The notes below the pieces were generated by a model that was given only the letters and a program-made list of their open reading frames with translations, was not told where the DNA came from and made no database searches. This document shows positions 1-7,039 of a DNA stretch of 23,198 nucleotides, one piece after another. Source of the stretch: an archaeon (lineage in GTDB: Archaea > Iainarchaeota > Iainarchaeia > CSSED10-239). The translations under genes were made by a program, and so were the position numbers. Positions within the stretch are counted from its first letter, which is position 1; each line of letters opens with the position of its first letter. The stretch is from assembly GCA_029563035.1 (NCBI GenBank), contig JAKQTP010000229.1:1-23198 (forward strand), written 5' to 3'.

Positions 1-1202
1 CAAAAAAAAATGTTATCATTTGTCCTAACTTTTTAAAAAGTAATTGGAGACATGAAATTTTAAAATTCACAGATGATGTTCAATATATAAATGATAATAC
101 AATAGGATTATTAAAAAAATTCAATATTATCAATTATGATAGTGTTCATAAGTATAGCAAGGATTTAATATTAAATGAGATTGATATAACAATAATAGAT
201 GAATCTCAATTTGTTAAAAAATTAGATAGCAGAAGGCATTTATATACAAAATCTATTGCTAATTCTTCAAAGAGAATATGGTGTCTAACCGGTACTGCAA
301 AAGATAATAAACTTTTTGATTTGTTTGGACAATTACAAATATTGAGACATGAGTTAGGTACAAATAAAATGTTTTTTGGTCAAAGATATTGTAATACAAA
401 CGAAGATAATCCTTTTGATTTTACCGGTGCAAAAAATCTTAAAGAGTTGCATAATAAATTATTTTCTTCTGTTGCATTAAGAAGAACAAAAGATGTGTTA
501 AAAGGCATCATTCCAGATAAAATTCCTAATAAAGAAATTTTTTACGAATTAGAATCTTTTAAAAATTATTATAAATTATTAAAGGATTATGAGAAGAAAA
601 CACAACAGGATGATTATATCTTGGGAGGTTTTAATCATCTAACAGAAATAAATATCTTAAAACAATTCCTTGCTAAAGAAAAATTACATCTTAATAAAGA
701 ATTAATTGATAATATATTAGAAGAGAGTCCAGATGAGAAAATAATTATATTCTCAAACCATACATCAATTATAAATCATTATCATAATATTTATAAGGAT
801 TGTTCTCTTGTTCATGATGGTAATCAAGGTGGACAACAAGAATTAGATTTTATAAAGAATGAATTTAATAATAATCCTAAAATTAGAATATTGATTTGTC
901 AATATCAGAATTCTTACGCCGGGTTAAATTTACAAATTGCAAATCATACAATATTTAATGAGTTACCTCAAACTCCTGGAATAGAATTACAAGCTAAAGA
1001 TAGAACACATAGGCCGGGTCAACAATACCTAACTAATTATTATTATACAATGTTTCAAAATACAATAGATGAAACACTTTATTTATTATTTCAAGAAGAA
1101 CATAAAATTTCAAAAAATGTTATCGATGGGGAAGATAATATTATCAATATAGATATGTATAAGAGATTACATTCCTCAATATTAAAATCAATTGTAAATT
1201 AA
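1..1202 (+). CDS. SNF2-family DNA helicase/translocase, C-terminal part (5' end outside window)
   Basis: The reading frame is open from the first complete codon (base 3) to the TAA at 1200-1202, giving about 399 visible residues; the start and the Walker A motif lie outside the window. Visible SF2/SNF2 motifs are IICPNFLKSNW near the left end, motif II as IIDESQ (around 192-209), motif III as LTGTA (285-299), and in the second RecA-like lobe IIIFSN, AGLNL (about 915-929) and QAKDRTHRPGQ (about 990-1022), the typical SNF2 motif V/VI arrangement with the arginine finger. Such proteins are ATP-driven dsDNA translocases; in phages they are usually tied to replication, recombination or fork remodelling, but the exact role here is inferred. 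It is one of only two plus-strand genes and its last four bases overlap the convergent gene that follows. A TTG at 321 is an internal codon, not a start. Confidence 0.9.
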   Translation, partial: KKNVIICPNFLKSNWRHEILKFTDDVQYINDNTIGLLKKFNIINYDSVHKYSKDLILNEIDITIIDESQFVKKLDSRRHLYTKSIANSSKRIWCLTGTAKDNKLFDLFGQLQILRHELGTNKMFFGQRYCNTNEDNPFDFTGAKNLKELHNKLFSSVALRRTKDVLKGIIPDKIPNKEIFYELESFKNYYKLLKDYEKKTQQDDYILGGFNHLTEINILKQFLAKEKLHLNKELIDNILEESPDEKIIIFSNHTSIINHYHNIYKDCSLVHDGNQGGQQELDFIKNEFNNNPKIRILICQYQNSYAGLNLQIANHTIFNELPQTPGIELQAKDRTHRPGQQYLTNYYYTMFQNTIDETLYLLFQEEHKISKNVIDGEDNIINIDMYKRLHSSILKSIVN

Positions 1203-1624
1203 ACCACAAACTTTTTGTTACTACCAAGGAAATTATTTTTTCTCATTATTGTCTTAGCAATAAAATCTAATTCTCCTGTTTTCTTATCATAAGATAATAA
1301 AAATGGAAGATTTAAATTTGACTCTATATCTTTTATAATTGCTTCTTGCTCAAGAGGTAATAATGAGATTTTATCTTTATACCTTTGAAAGAATTTTTTG
1401 AATAAATTAATTAGCTCTACGCTTTCTATATCTTTACCATTCCTTAAATCATTTAACCTTTCATAAAAATGATTAGTAAAAACAATATCAATATTAAGAA
1501 CTTTAAATATCCTATCTATAAAACGTTCAATATCTTTTAATTCGTTACGACTAATAAACTCTTTTAAGATAATTCTTTTGCCTGTTTTATTTTCTATTAA
1601 TATTATTAGCTCTGATACTTTCAT
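1199..1624 (-). CDS. Hypothetical protein with N-terminal KTGK module
   Basis: I do not recognise this 141-residue protein as a whole. Residues 1-22 form the module shared with three other proteins in the window: an MKVSELI helix, then IENKTGKRIILKE. The rest is predicted mostly helical and charged, with no membrane segment. The module ends in L-K-E, matching the (I/L)-x-E consensus cut by T4-type prohead proteases, so an internal head protein with a removable N-terminal targeting sequence is one reading (inference). The gene follows a terminator hairpin on its 5' side, so it either has its own promoter or depends on read-through; no ACTATTTAA motif precedes it. Its stop overlaps the stop of the convergent helicase gene by a few bases. 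Confidence 0.75.
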   Translation of the reverse strand: MKVSELIILIENKTGKRIILKEFISRNELKDIERFIDRIFKVLNIDIVFTNHFYERLNDLRNGKDIESVELINLFKKFFQRYKDKISLLPLEQEAIIKDIESNLNLPFLLSYDKKTGELDFIAKTIMRKNNFLGSNKKFVV

Positions 1625-1640
1625 TTATTAATTTATTAAA

Positions 1641-1669
1641 AAAAGGTGTAGTTTTTTTCTACACCTTTT
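1641..1669 (-). terminator. Rho-independent terminator between two minus-strand genes
   Basis: Perfect 11-bp inverted repeat AAAAGGTGTAG / CTACACCTTTT with a 7-base loop, followed on the minus strand by a run of T. It ends the transcript of the signal-peptide gene at 1692-2276. The A/T flanks make it partly bidirectional, but the convergent helicase gene ends over 400 bases away. Confidence 0.85.
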
Positions 1670-1691
1670 AAAATTAAATAATCTTTTCTTC

Positions 1692-2276
1692 TTAAATTTC
1701 TACACCCCATTTGTCATTTGATGCATCTACTAATAAAGTTATAGATTCACCTGGTTGATTAATATAATTAAATATTACACCGGTAAACCCATTGAAGTTT
1801 GCTCCTGGAGTTGCATCATCTACAATAACTTTATTTACATCACTTGTAGATTTAATAAAAACAACAGAATCTCCATCTTTTAAAAATGTTAATGTTGAAG
1901 GGGCAGCTAATGTTGATAAAGCTACATCTCCTGCTGATGTGTCTACTTTTACTATATACTTATTTGCAGAATCAACCTCTGTTGTTGCAAATAAAGTTTG
2001 TAAAAAACCTGCTGCTGCGGTTATTACTGATGTTGCGTATGCTACGCCTGATTTTCCTGCCGATGAAAAATTTAAACCATTATTAGCATTTATAATAATT
2101 GGAAAAATTTGATTTGTTAAATCATAACTCTTTGCACCTAAAATATTACCTTTATTAATTGCTGATGGAAAAATTAATTTTTTCCCATTAATAAAAATTT
2201 CATTACTTAATTCTGTTTGTGCATTTATTATATTTGAAAATATAAAAATTATTAAAAACAAATTTATCTTTTTCAT
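1692..2276 (-). CDS. Secreted beta-rich hypothetical protein with Sec signal peptide
   Basis: A 194-residue protein. The N-terminus is a clear Sec signal peptide: MKK, a hydrophobic stretch (about residues 5-17), then NIINAQ with a likely cut after A19, the NAQ ending common in Bacteroidetes exported proteins. The mature part is rich in T, V, S, G and D with alternating beta patterns. It contains segments of the kind seen in small beta domains of phage fibre or decoration proteins: KYIVKVDTSAGDV, GDSVVFIKSTSDVNKV and a C-terminal ITLLVDASNDKWGVEI. I recognise the style of this domain from phage structural proteins but cannot name a family. A signal peptide on such a protein is unusual, since virion proteins are normally assembled in the cytoplasm; a surface-exposed or periplasmic role during infection is possible (inference). 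It is bracketed by hairpin terminators, so it is probably its own transcription unit. Confidence 0.85.
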   Translation of the reverse strand: MKKINLFLIIFIFSNIINAQTELSNEIFINGKKLIFPSAINKGNILGAKSYDLTNQIFPIIINANNGLNFSSAGKSGVAYATSVITAAAGFLQTLFATTEVDSANKYIVKVDTSAGDVALSTLAAPSTLTFLKDGDSVVFIKSTSDVNKVIVDDATPGANFNGFTGVIFNYINQPGESITLLVDASNDKWGVEI

Positions 2277-2305
2277 TATTTTATTTATTTATTTGTTAAA
2301 AAAAC

Positions 2306-2329
2306 GGTGCCTATCCAAAGACAGGCACC
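2306..2329 (-). terminator. Rho-independent terminator
   Basis: GC-rich stem AGGTGCC...(G)GGCACC-type: plus-strand arms GGTGCCT (2306-2312) and AGGCACC (2323-2329) with a 10-base loop, followed on the minus strand by G and seven T. Ends transcription of the gene at 2380-3336. The stem is far more GC-rich than its surroundings. Confidence 0.85.
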
Positions 2330-2379
2330 TATAACCATTTAATATTTGTTCCCAATTTATATCTTGAATCATTTATATA

Positions 2380-3336
2380 TTAAATATTTTTATTTTCTAA
2401 TATAATTACCTTTTTAACTTTTACCATCTTATCTTTACCTGCAACACCTAAATTAAATAGTTTGCCGGGTTTGTAATAATTATTTATTTCATCATCAGTA
2501 AGATGAGCTGCCATGTTTGTTGTTAAAGAATCTCCATTTTGAAATTCAACCTTTACTGTTCTTAATTTTGATTCAGTTAAAAAAACTTTCTTTCCTGTTT
2601 TAAACTCTAACAATTTAATTAAATCTGAAACTTTAATCAATTTAGATTCATAAAGTTTATCATAAAATATCTTGGCTAATTTTTCTTTACCTAATTTTTT
2701 CATTGCATCTCCTCGGAATTGTAATTTAGATTTATCAGTTGTTGAATTTGCCATTGCGGTTGTATATTGTATCTCCTTAGATTCATCTCCTCTTGCTTTA
2801 TCTATAATTGATTTAGCTCTATCCATATCTTTTGTAGGTATATTTCCACCTGTAGAAGTTGTTGGTGTGTTACCTGCAAGAGAAACTGTTTTTGACATAT
2901 CTTTTAAATCTGCTATTAAGTTTGATTTAGAATAATTAGCATTAATAATCTTTTCAGCCTCATCCCATGTCTTAATAAAATTCTTTAGATATTTTTCTCT
3001 ATAATCATTTATCTTATCAAATTCTTCTTGAGATTTTATTCCTTCTAGATATTCTGCCGCGCTAATTATCTTTTCATTTGTTGTTACTTTAGACGCTTTT
3101 GCTACCATTAACATCCTATCACCAACAATATCAATTAAATCAGAAGATGCAAAATTAAAATTTGCTCTCTTCCAAGTTTTAAAAGATACCCCTGGTGTCC
3201 CAACCTTTGATTTCGCTGTCCAGAAAATCTCATCAACTGAACTATTCTCCCACTTGCCATCACTTAACTGCCCTGCTATTTCGTTATCCCACAAGCACTT
3301 CTGAGTAAAATTTCTAAATGTTATTATATTTGACAT
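2380..3336 (-). CDS. Hypothetical protein with internal KTGK module
   Basis: A 318-residue protein that I do not recognise by family. The N-terminal ~90 residues contain several Trp and Phe residues; a charged helical middle follows, then a low-complexity T/G/S/N linker (about 150-170). At residues 235-255 is an internal copy of the shared module, containing LLEFKTGKKVFLTE, preceded by LYES. The C-terminal ~60 residues look like a small beta domain (TVKVEFQNGDS, then GKDKMVKVKKVIILE). Both LYE-S and LTE-S fit the prohead-protease (I/L)-x-E consensus, so processing into an N-terminal domain, a short peptide and a C-terminal domain is conceivable (inference). Start at 3336 follows an AT-only leader, eight bases past the stop of the -1-frame ORF upstream; no ACTATTTAA lies in front, so it is probably co-transcribed with the gene at 3535-3804. 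Confidence 0.8.
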   Translation of the reverse strand: MSNIITFRNFTQKCLWDNEIAGQLSDGKWENSSVDEIFWTAKSKVGTPGVSFKTWKRANFNFASSDLIDIVGDRMLMVAKASKVTTNEKIISAAEYLEGIKSQEEFDKINDYREKYLKNFIKTWDEAEKIINANYSKSNLIADLKDMSKTVSLAGNTPTTSTGGNIPTKDMDRAKSIIDKARGDESKEIQYTTAMANSTTDKSKLQFRGDAMKKLGKEKLAKIFYDKLYESKLIKVSDLIKLLEFKTGKKVFLTESKLRTVKVEFQNGDSLTTNMAAHLTDDEINNYYKPGKLFNLGVAGKDKMVKVKKVIILENKNI

Positions 3337-3343
3337 TTATTTA

Positions 3344-3547
3344 TTATTTTTTATTTGTAATTTTCTTTAAAAAACTTTCTTTCTTAGGAATTAATTTTTC
3401 TATTCTAAATTTTAATATAGGTTTACCACCATTATATGTAGGTTGATCTAATTCATTCTTTTCTATTGATTTAACAATAACTTTCTTATTCTGAAATTTT
3501 CCGGTAAGAACAATATCTCCTATCTTTAAATCAATTAACCTAGAATC
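3344..3547 (-). CDS. -1-frame continuation of the 3535-3804 gene: small beta domain without its own start codon
   Basis: Directly downstream of the 89-residue gene an open frame of 67 codons plus stop runs in the -1 frame. It encodes DSRLIDLKIGDIVLTGKF, then QNKKVIVKSIEKNELDQP and a C-terminal KPILKFRIEKLIPKK. The hydrophobic/charged alternation is that of a real small beta domain, and LKIGDIVLTGKF-type segments recall, from memory, short phage structural proteins. No ATG, GTG or TTG lies in this frame between its upstream stop and the domain. It enters at the slippery sequence inside the preceding gene, and -1 slippage there would give a 153-residue fusion of KTGK module plus beta domain. 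The alternatives are a one-base deletion in the A6 run (mutation or sequencing error), which would also make a single 153-residue gene. Confidence 0.6.
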   Translation of the reverse strand, partial: DSRLIDLKIGDIVLTGKFQNKKVIVKSIEKNELDQPTYNGGKPILKFRIEKLIPKKESFLKKITNKK

Positions 3548-3804
3548 TTTTTTATTTGTTCAACCGTGTATTCTAAATCATCAAGAAGACTCGTTAATTT
3601 TTTAATTACCTTATTACTCTTATCTTCTTCCGCATAAGAGTGAACAGAAAAAACAACATCTCCTTTAAAAGAATTATATGCTTTTACAAATTTGTCTAAT
3701 TCACTCTTGGTATCTTGTTTTAAATCGGCTAAAACGTCTTCTTTTAACAAGACTTTTTTGCCTGTTTTGTTTTCTATTAATTTAATAGCTTGTGTTATTT
3801 TCAT
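3535..3804 (-). CDS. Small protein with N-terminal KTGK module; candidate frameshift gene
   Basis: The zero-frame product is 89 residues. Residues 1-22 are the shared module (MKITQAIKLI, then ENKTGKKVLLKE), followed by a charged helical region (DVLADLKQDTKSELDK, a VVFSVHSYAEEDKS segment and a C-terminal helix LLDDLEYTVEQIKKILG). The third- and fourth-last sense codons before the CTA GGT TAA end are AAA AAG, preceded by A, forming A AAA AAG in the correct phase for -1 slippage. The last zero-frame residues would then be replaced by a 67-residue tail. The leader holds a 10-bp tandem repeat, and an ACTATTTAA copy lies 29 bases before the ATG, overlapping the upstream gene's stop. Function is unknown; an internal head protein with a removable leader is a guess based on the module. 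Confidence 0.8.
   Translation of the reverse strand: MKITQAIKLIENKTGKKVLLKEDVLADLKQDTKSELDKFVKAYNSFKGDVVFSVHSYAEEDKSNKVIKKLTSLLDDLEYTVEQIKKILG
3547..3553 (-). other. Candidate -1 ribosomal slippery heptamer A AAA AAG
   Basis: On the minus strand the codons read ATA AAA AAG ATT CTA GGT TAA. The X XXY YYZ heptamer A AAA AAG is the type that promotes -1 slippage in bacterial dnaX. After slipping, translation continues GAT TCT AGG TTA ATT into a 67-residue open frame. I see no strong hairpin just downstream and no clear upstream Shine-Dalgarno stimulator, which weakens the case. Confidence 0.45.
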
Positions 3805-3810
3805 TGTTTT

Positions 3811-3837
3811 ATTTTAATTTATTTTAATTTATTTTAA
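3811..3837. repeat. 10-bp tandem repeat in the leader of the 3804 gene
   Basis: ATTTTAATTT occurs twice in succession followed by a 7-base partial copy (ATTTTAA). It lies between the ACTATTTAA motif and the ATG and accounts for the somewhat longer leader there. It is probably simple replication slippage in AT-only sequence. Confidence 0.7.
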
Positions 3838-3842
3838 ATAGT
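3834..3842 (-). promoter_or_regulatory. ACTATTTAA motif upstream of the 3804 gene
   Basis: Minus-strand ACTATTTAA, 29 bases before the ATG at 3804. Its last three bases are the TAA stop of the nuclease-like gene upstream, whose final codons are ACT ATT TAA. Candidate phage late promoter core. Confidence 0.6.
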
Positions 3843-4415
3843 ATATTTTAATACATTCTCATAAGTTAAATCTAATGTTATATCTTGAGAAAGAATTGAT
3901 TTAACAAAGAGAAAATGTGTTTTTTTATTAAAATTATTATCTATTGTTAAGCTGATAAATTTTATTATCTTATTTATAGAAGCATCTGTGATTTTTTCTT
4001 TATTTTTCTCTATATATTCTTTAGATAAAATAATATCTGTTGGTTCTATTGTTAAAGGAGCCAAGCAAGAATTGTCTATTATAAATTGTAAATCTATTTT
4101 CTTTTTCTTTCTTAATTTGCTCGTGAGGATTCTATATAATGTATATTCACTTTCTGTAATTATATCTTGTTTCTCTCTATCATTGATGTAATTACCTATC
4201 TGTAATAAAGTTAATTTCTGTAATCTGCGAGGATGCCAATAATCTCCATCTATTTCTATAACCACTTTCTTATCCTCGAGAACAATATCATATTTTTTAC
4301 CTCTTAATTTAAATTTCTCCCCACCTAATAGATTACAGATTCTTGTTTCTATTTTAGAGGTGCCATTTTTAAATCTCTTTCTTAAAGATTTTCTTTTTCT
4401 TACTTTCTTAATCAT
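3834..4415 (-). CDS. Vsr/EDxHD-like PD-(D/E)XK endonuclease, probable homing-type nuclease
   Basis: From the ATG at 4415 the protein has 193 residues. That start overlaps the stop of the preceding gene as ATGA, a translational-coupling layout; an in-frame ATG at 4436 would add seven residues and is less likely. After a very basic N-terminus (KKVRKRKSLRKRFK) come the nuclease motifs: KIE (E23), KYDIVLEDKKVVIEIDGDYWHP with D43, E54, D56 and W60-H61, then NYINDREKQDII. The IE-x-DGDYWH core with a following N...D/K helix is the pattern of Vsr repair nucleases, DUF559-like proteins and the EDxHD homing endonucleases known from phages. The C-terminal ~90 residues may be a DNA-binding part. Position just past the capsid gene and beside a second nuclease suggests a mobile nuclease cassette. 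Exact family is uncertain. Confidence 0.75.
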   Translation of the reverse strand: MIKKVRKRKSLRKRFKNGTSKIETRICNLLGGEKFKLRGKKYDIVLEDKKVVIEIDGDYWHPRRLQKLTLLQIGNYINDREKQDIITESEYTLYRILTSKLRKKKKIDLQFIIDNSCLAPLTIEPTDIILSKEYIEKNKEKITDASINKIIKFISLTIDNNFNKKTHFLFVKSILSQDITLDLTYENVLKYTI

Positions 4416-5221
4416 TGTAAAATTTCCGGTAACCAATAACTTTTATTCTTATAACCATTTGGCAATAATATCTCTACTTTAGATTTGTTGTTTTTTATTT
4501 TATCTAATATAGGATGTTCTATATTATTTCTACCTTTAGAATTTTGATAAAAATAACCATATCCTTCTTTGTTAACAGCATTAAATCTTTTTGTTATTTC
4601 ATCGATAATTTGTGCTGAATTCTTAAAGCTAAAATGCCCAAAATGTATTTTAGTAGTCCATAAAACACCTAATCCTTCTATATTTTTTTCAAATATTGCT
4701 TTAATATTTTTGTTACATCTTTGTATCCAATAAGGATATATAACACATTCTTGTTTAAATTCTTTTTCGATTAAGTCTTTTCTTATAAATGGATTCTCAG
4801 GAACGCCATAACCTATATTTGTAAAATGACCTGGTCCATGAAATTCTATTATTTTTGTTTCATTATTATTTGTGATTCTGAAATCAATTTTCTTTCTTCC
4901 CCAATTTACTTGATGTTCTATTATAGATTCTGGATAAGTTTGTTTTATTAAAGAGATTAATAAAAATTCATCAAAACTTATTTTAGCTCTGCCTGATTTG
5001 TTTGCAGGTGCATTTGGTATTTTGTTATCATACCACAATTTTTGAATTTTTCTTTCATCTATTACTTCAATATTATCTTTTATAATAAAATCAATTTCTT
5101 TTAAATCATTATCTGTAATATTTAAAATTTCTTTAATATCATTCTTTTTAAAATATGAACCTACAAAAATATCACTATTATGTAAGTCAAAAACTCCTAT
5201 TGGATTATCTAATTTTTTCAT
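4412..5221 (-). CDS. Nuclease-like protein with divergent PD-(D/E)XK-type core
   Basis: A 269-residue protein. A helical N-terminal region with SGRAKISFDEFLLISLIKQ is followed by PESIIEHQVNWGRKKIDFRI and KIIEFHGPGHF. This is a recognisable restriction-nuclease-like layout: a Glu in the first helix (E98 or E102), the D113 strand, and E126-F-H128 in place of E-x-K. VIYPYWIQRCNKNIKAIFE then resembles the strand/helix that follows the core in Vsr-like and DUF559-like nucleases. The C-terminus (EHPILDKI, then NGYKNKSYWLPEI) is of unknown function. The H for K change means catalysis is not certain. The gene starts after the strong capsid-gene terminator, so it must have its own promoter, which I could not pick out; it ends in an ATGA overlap with the second nuclease gene. 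Confidence 0.65.
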   Translation of the reverse strand: MKKLDNPIGVFDLHNSDIFVGSYFKKNDIKEILNITDNDLKEIDFIIKDNIEVIDERKIQKLWYDNKIPNAPANKSGRAKISFDEFLLISLIKQTYPESIIEHQVNWGRKKIDFRITNNNETKIIEFHGPGHFTNIGYGVPENPFIRKDLIEKEFKQECVIYPYWIQRCNKNIKAIFEKNIEGLGVLWTTKIHFGHFSFKNSAQIIDEITKRFNAVNKEGYGYFYQNSKGRNNIEHPILDKIKNNKSKVEILLPNGYKNKSYWLPEILQ

Positions 5222-5252
5222 AAATTAAAATATTTTTATAAATATACAAAAA

Positions 5253-5282
5253 AAAAGGATAGTAAATTAATACTATCCTTTT
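5253..5282 (-). terminator. Strong Rho-independent terminator after the major capsid gene
   Basis: Perfect 12-bp inverted repeat AAAAGGATAGTA / TACTATCCTTTT with a 6-base loop, followed on the minus strand by further T residues. It lies 25 bases past the capsid gene stop and closes the head operon, as expected after a very highly expressed gene. Confidence 0.9.
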
Positions 5283-5307
5283 AATTATCTAAACTTAAAA
5301 ACTTTTA

Positions 5308-7008
5308 TTAAACTGTAACGCCTGGTTGTACTACTTCATAGCTACCAATTCCTTTTAATACTAATAGTCCATAAAATTTATTATTTACAAATTTCGTCCC
5401 CACTCTTGAACGTATCATTCTGCTTAAATTACCATCTTGTGGGTCTTCTAACATTTCTCCTAATTCAAACTCTCTATATGGTGCGTAAATATAACCTGTA
5501 TCTTGTGGTGAGTTACCTAAACGACCTACTAATGCAAATTGTGCTGGCAATTGTGGGTCAACATAAATTTTCATTGTTTCATTTAATGTACCTACTCTCT
5601 CAATACCACCTGCGTGTTGTACAACTTCTCCTGGAAGAACATCTTTGTTTACATCTAACACTCTAAATGTATCTAAGTTTCTCATCTTAGCATAACCTTC
5701 TGCTGAAATTAAAACCCAGTTCGCAGCATACATTGTAGATTTTCTAATAGCTTCTGATAATTCATTTATAGCTAAAAACAAACCTTGGTTATAAGTAGAT
5801 TCTATACCTCTAAATACTGTGTTTGCTGGATTAGGGTCAACTGCATTATAAAAATCTGCATTCCATTTTTTAATATGTCCTGCACCTTGTACTAATTCAG
5901 TGATTACATATCTATCTTTTTGTTGAGCTAATTCTTGAGACATATCTGCGATTAATTCTGCATCAACATCCATAGTATAATATGCTTCCATGTCCTCCAT
6001 TAACTCTTTAGTCCAACTTGCTTTTAGTTTCCAAATTTGTGTATCAATTTGAGTTTTCTTAACTCTAATTTTCAACTCTGAACTAAATGCCGCATTTATT
6101 TCTAAATTTAAATATTCTTTTATAGCTAATCTTAAATTAATTGTTGTAGAAGCTGGTAAATCAACAATAGGAATAATTTGAAGTCTTAAAATTTTATTTG
6201 GGTCACCAGGTCCACCATCTCTTCCTGCTGTAGAAGTTGTTTCTCTATCTGCATTTCTTCCTGTAGACATAATGTCATCTGCAAAATTCTGAATTGTTCT
6301 CTTAACAATAAAGTGAACATTTTGTTTATATACACCTGCAGCATCATAAATTCTAAATGCCGCTAAATCTTTTAAACTTAAACCTGTTGCTGATAAATCA
6401 AAATCAAAAATTGCTTTTTGTTCAGCACCTGCTGCGTCAGTTAAAACAACACCCGCTTTAGATAAAGAAGCTGCTATTGCTGTATCATTTTGACCTCCAA
6501 TAGTCGTATTATCAAAGTTGCTTGTTACTGAATTCCAACCTCTTGAAATAACACGTCCCTTAGATGTGTCATAACCACCATTGTCATAATGTCTATCAAA
6601 ACCTGATTGGTCCTCAAAAGAATTACCTGCAAAATCATCTGCTTGTCCGCCACTTAAATCATTTGCTAAATGTGATTTACCAAAAGGTTTGTGAGTTGTA
6701 GAAATGGTATAATCTTTATAGAAAACTAAACCTGATGAATAATTCAAAGGGTGCATTGCAACCAACTTTGGAGTAATCATATCTCTATATTGACGTCTAA
6801 TAAGAGGTATAGCAATTGTATCAAATACATTGATATCTGCGGTAGTATTATTTTCATTCAAATATCTTTTTTGATTTTCAAATAATATTGCCATGTTACC
6901 AAGGTCTCTTCCTTTTAAACCTGTAAGCTTACCTGTTTTAGCCCATTCGGTAATAAGCATTTTTCTCTTATCTGCTTCTTGCCTAATATTTATTTTTCCT
7001 AATTCCAT
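5308..7008 (-). CDS. Major capsid protein (T4 gp23-like)
   Basis: The 566-residue product has the architecture of T4-type major capsid proteins (T4 gp23 is 521 residues). The N-terminal region has ILFENQKRYLNEN (41-53), aligning in style with the T4 IFENQ segment. FDTIAIPLIRRQYRDMITPK and then LVAMHPLNYSSGLVFY match the conserved start of the HK97-fold body. The C-terminal DTGYIYAPYREFELGEMLED and FVNNKFYGLLVLKG match the end of the family in cyanophage-like members. A likely maturation site is L50-N51-E52, fitting the (I/L)-x-E consensus of the protease encoded two genes upstream, so a delta domain of about 52 residues would be removed. An ACTATTTAA motif lies 22 bases before the ATG and a strong terminator follows the stop. 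Confidence 0.95.
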   Translation of the reverse strand: MELGKINIRQEADKRKMLITEWAKTGKLTGLKGRDLGNMAILFENQKRYLNENNTTADINVFDTIAIPLIRRQYRDMITPKLVAMHPLNYSSGLVFYKDYTISTTHKPFGKSHLANDLSGGQADDFAGNSFEDQSGFDRHYDNGGYDTSKGRVISRGWNSVTSNFDNTTIGGQNDTAIAASLSKAGVVLTDAAGAEQKAIFDFDLSATGLSLKDLAAFRIYDAAGVYKQNVHFIVKRTIQNFADDIMSTGRNADRETTSTAGRDGGPGDPNKILRLQIIPIVDLPASTTINLRLAIKEYLNLEINAAFSSELKIRVKKTQIDTQIWKLKASWTKELMEDMEAYYTMDVDAELIADMSQELAQQKDRYVITELVQGAGHIKKWNADFYNAVDPNPANTVFRGIESTYNQGLFLAINELSEAIRKSTMYAANWVLISAEGYAKMRNLDTFRVLDVNKDVLPGEVVQHAGGIERVGTLNETMKIYVDPQLPAQFALVGRLGNSPQDTGYIYAPYREFELGEMLEDPQDGNLSRMIRSRVGTKFVNNKFYGLLVLKGIGSYEVVQPGVTV

Positions 7009-7030
7009 TATTTTAAATTTGTTTTTTTTA

Positions 7031-7039
7031 TTAAATAGT
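7031..7039 (-). promoter_or_regulatory. ACTATTTAA motif upstream of the capsid gene
   Basis: Minus-strand ACTATTTAA, 22 bases before the capsid ATG; its first base is the last base of the scaffold gene's TAA stop (TAACTATTTAA). Confidence 0.65.

Noticed and set aside
1792..2112. Plus-strand open frames opposite the signal-peptide gene (also 1886-2086)
   Set aside because: They mirror the minus-strand gene, whose signal peptide and beta pattern are protein-like; the plus-strand translations are composition artefacts.
2672..2935. Plus-strand open frame of 87 codons
   Set aside because: Entirely inside the minus-strand 318-codon gene; no independent start context or protein-like features.
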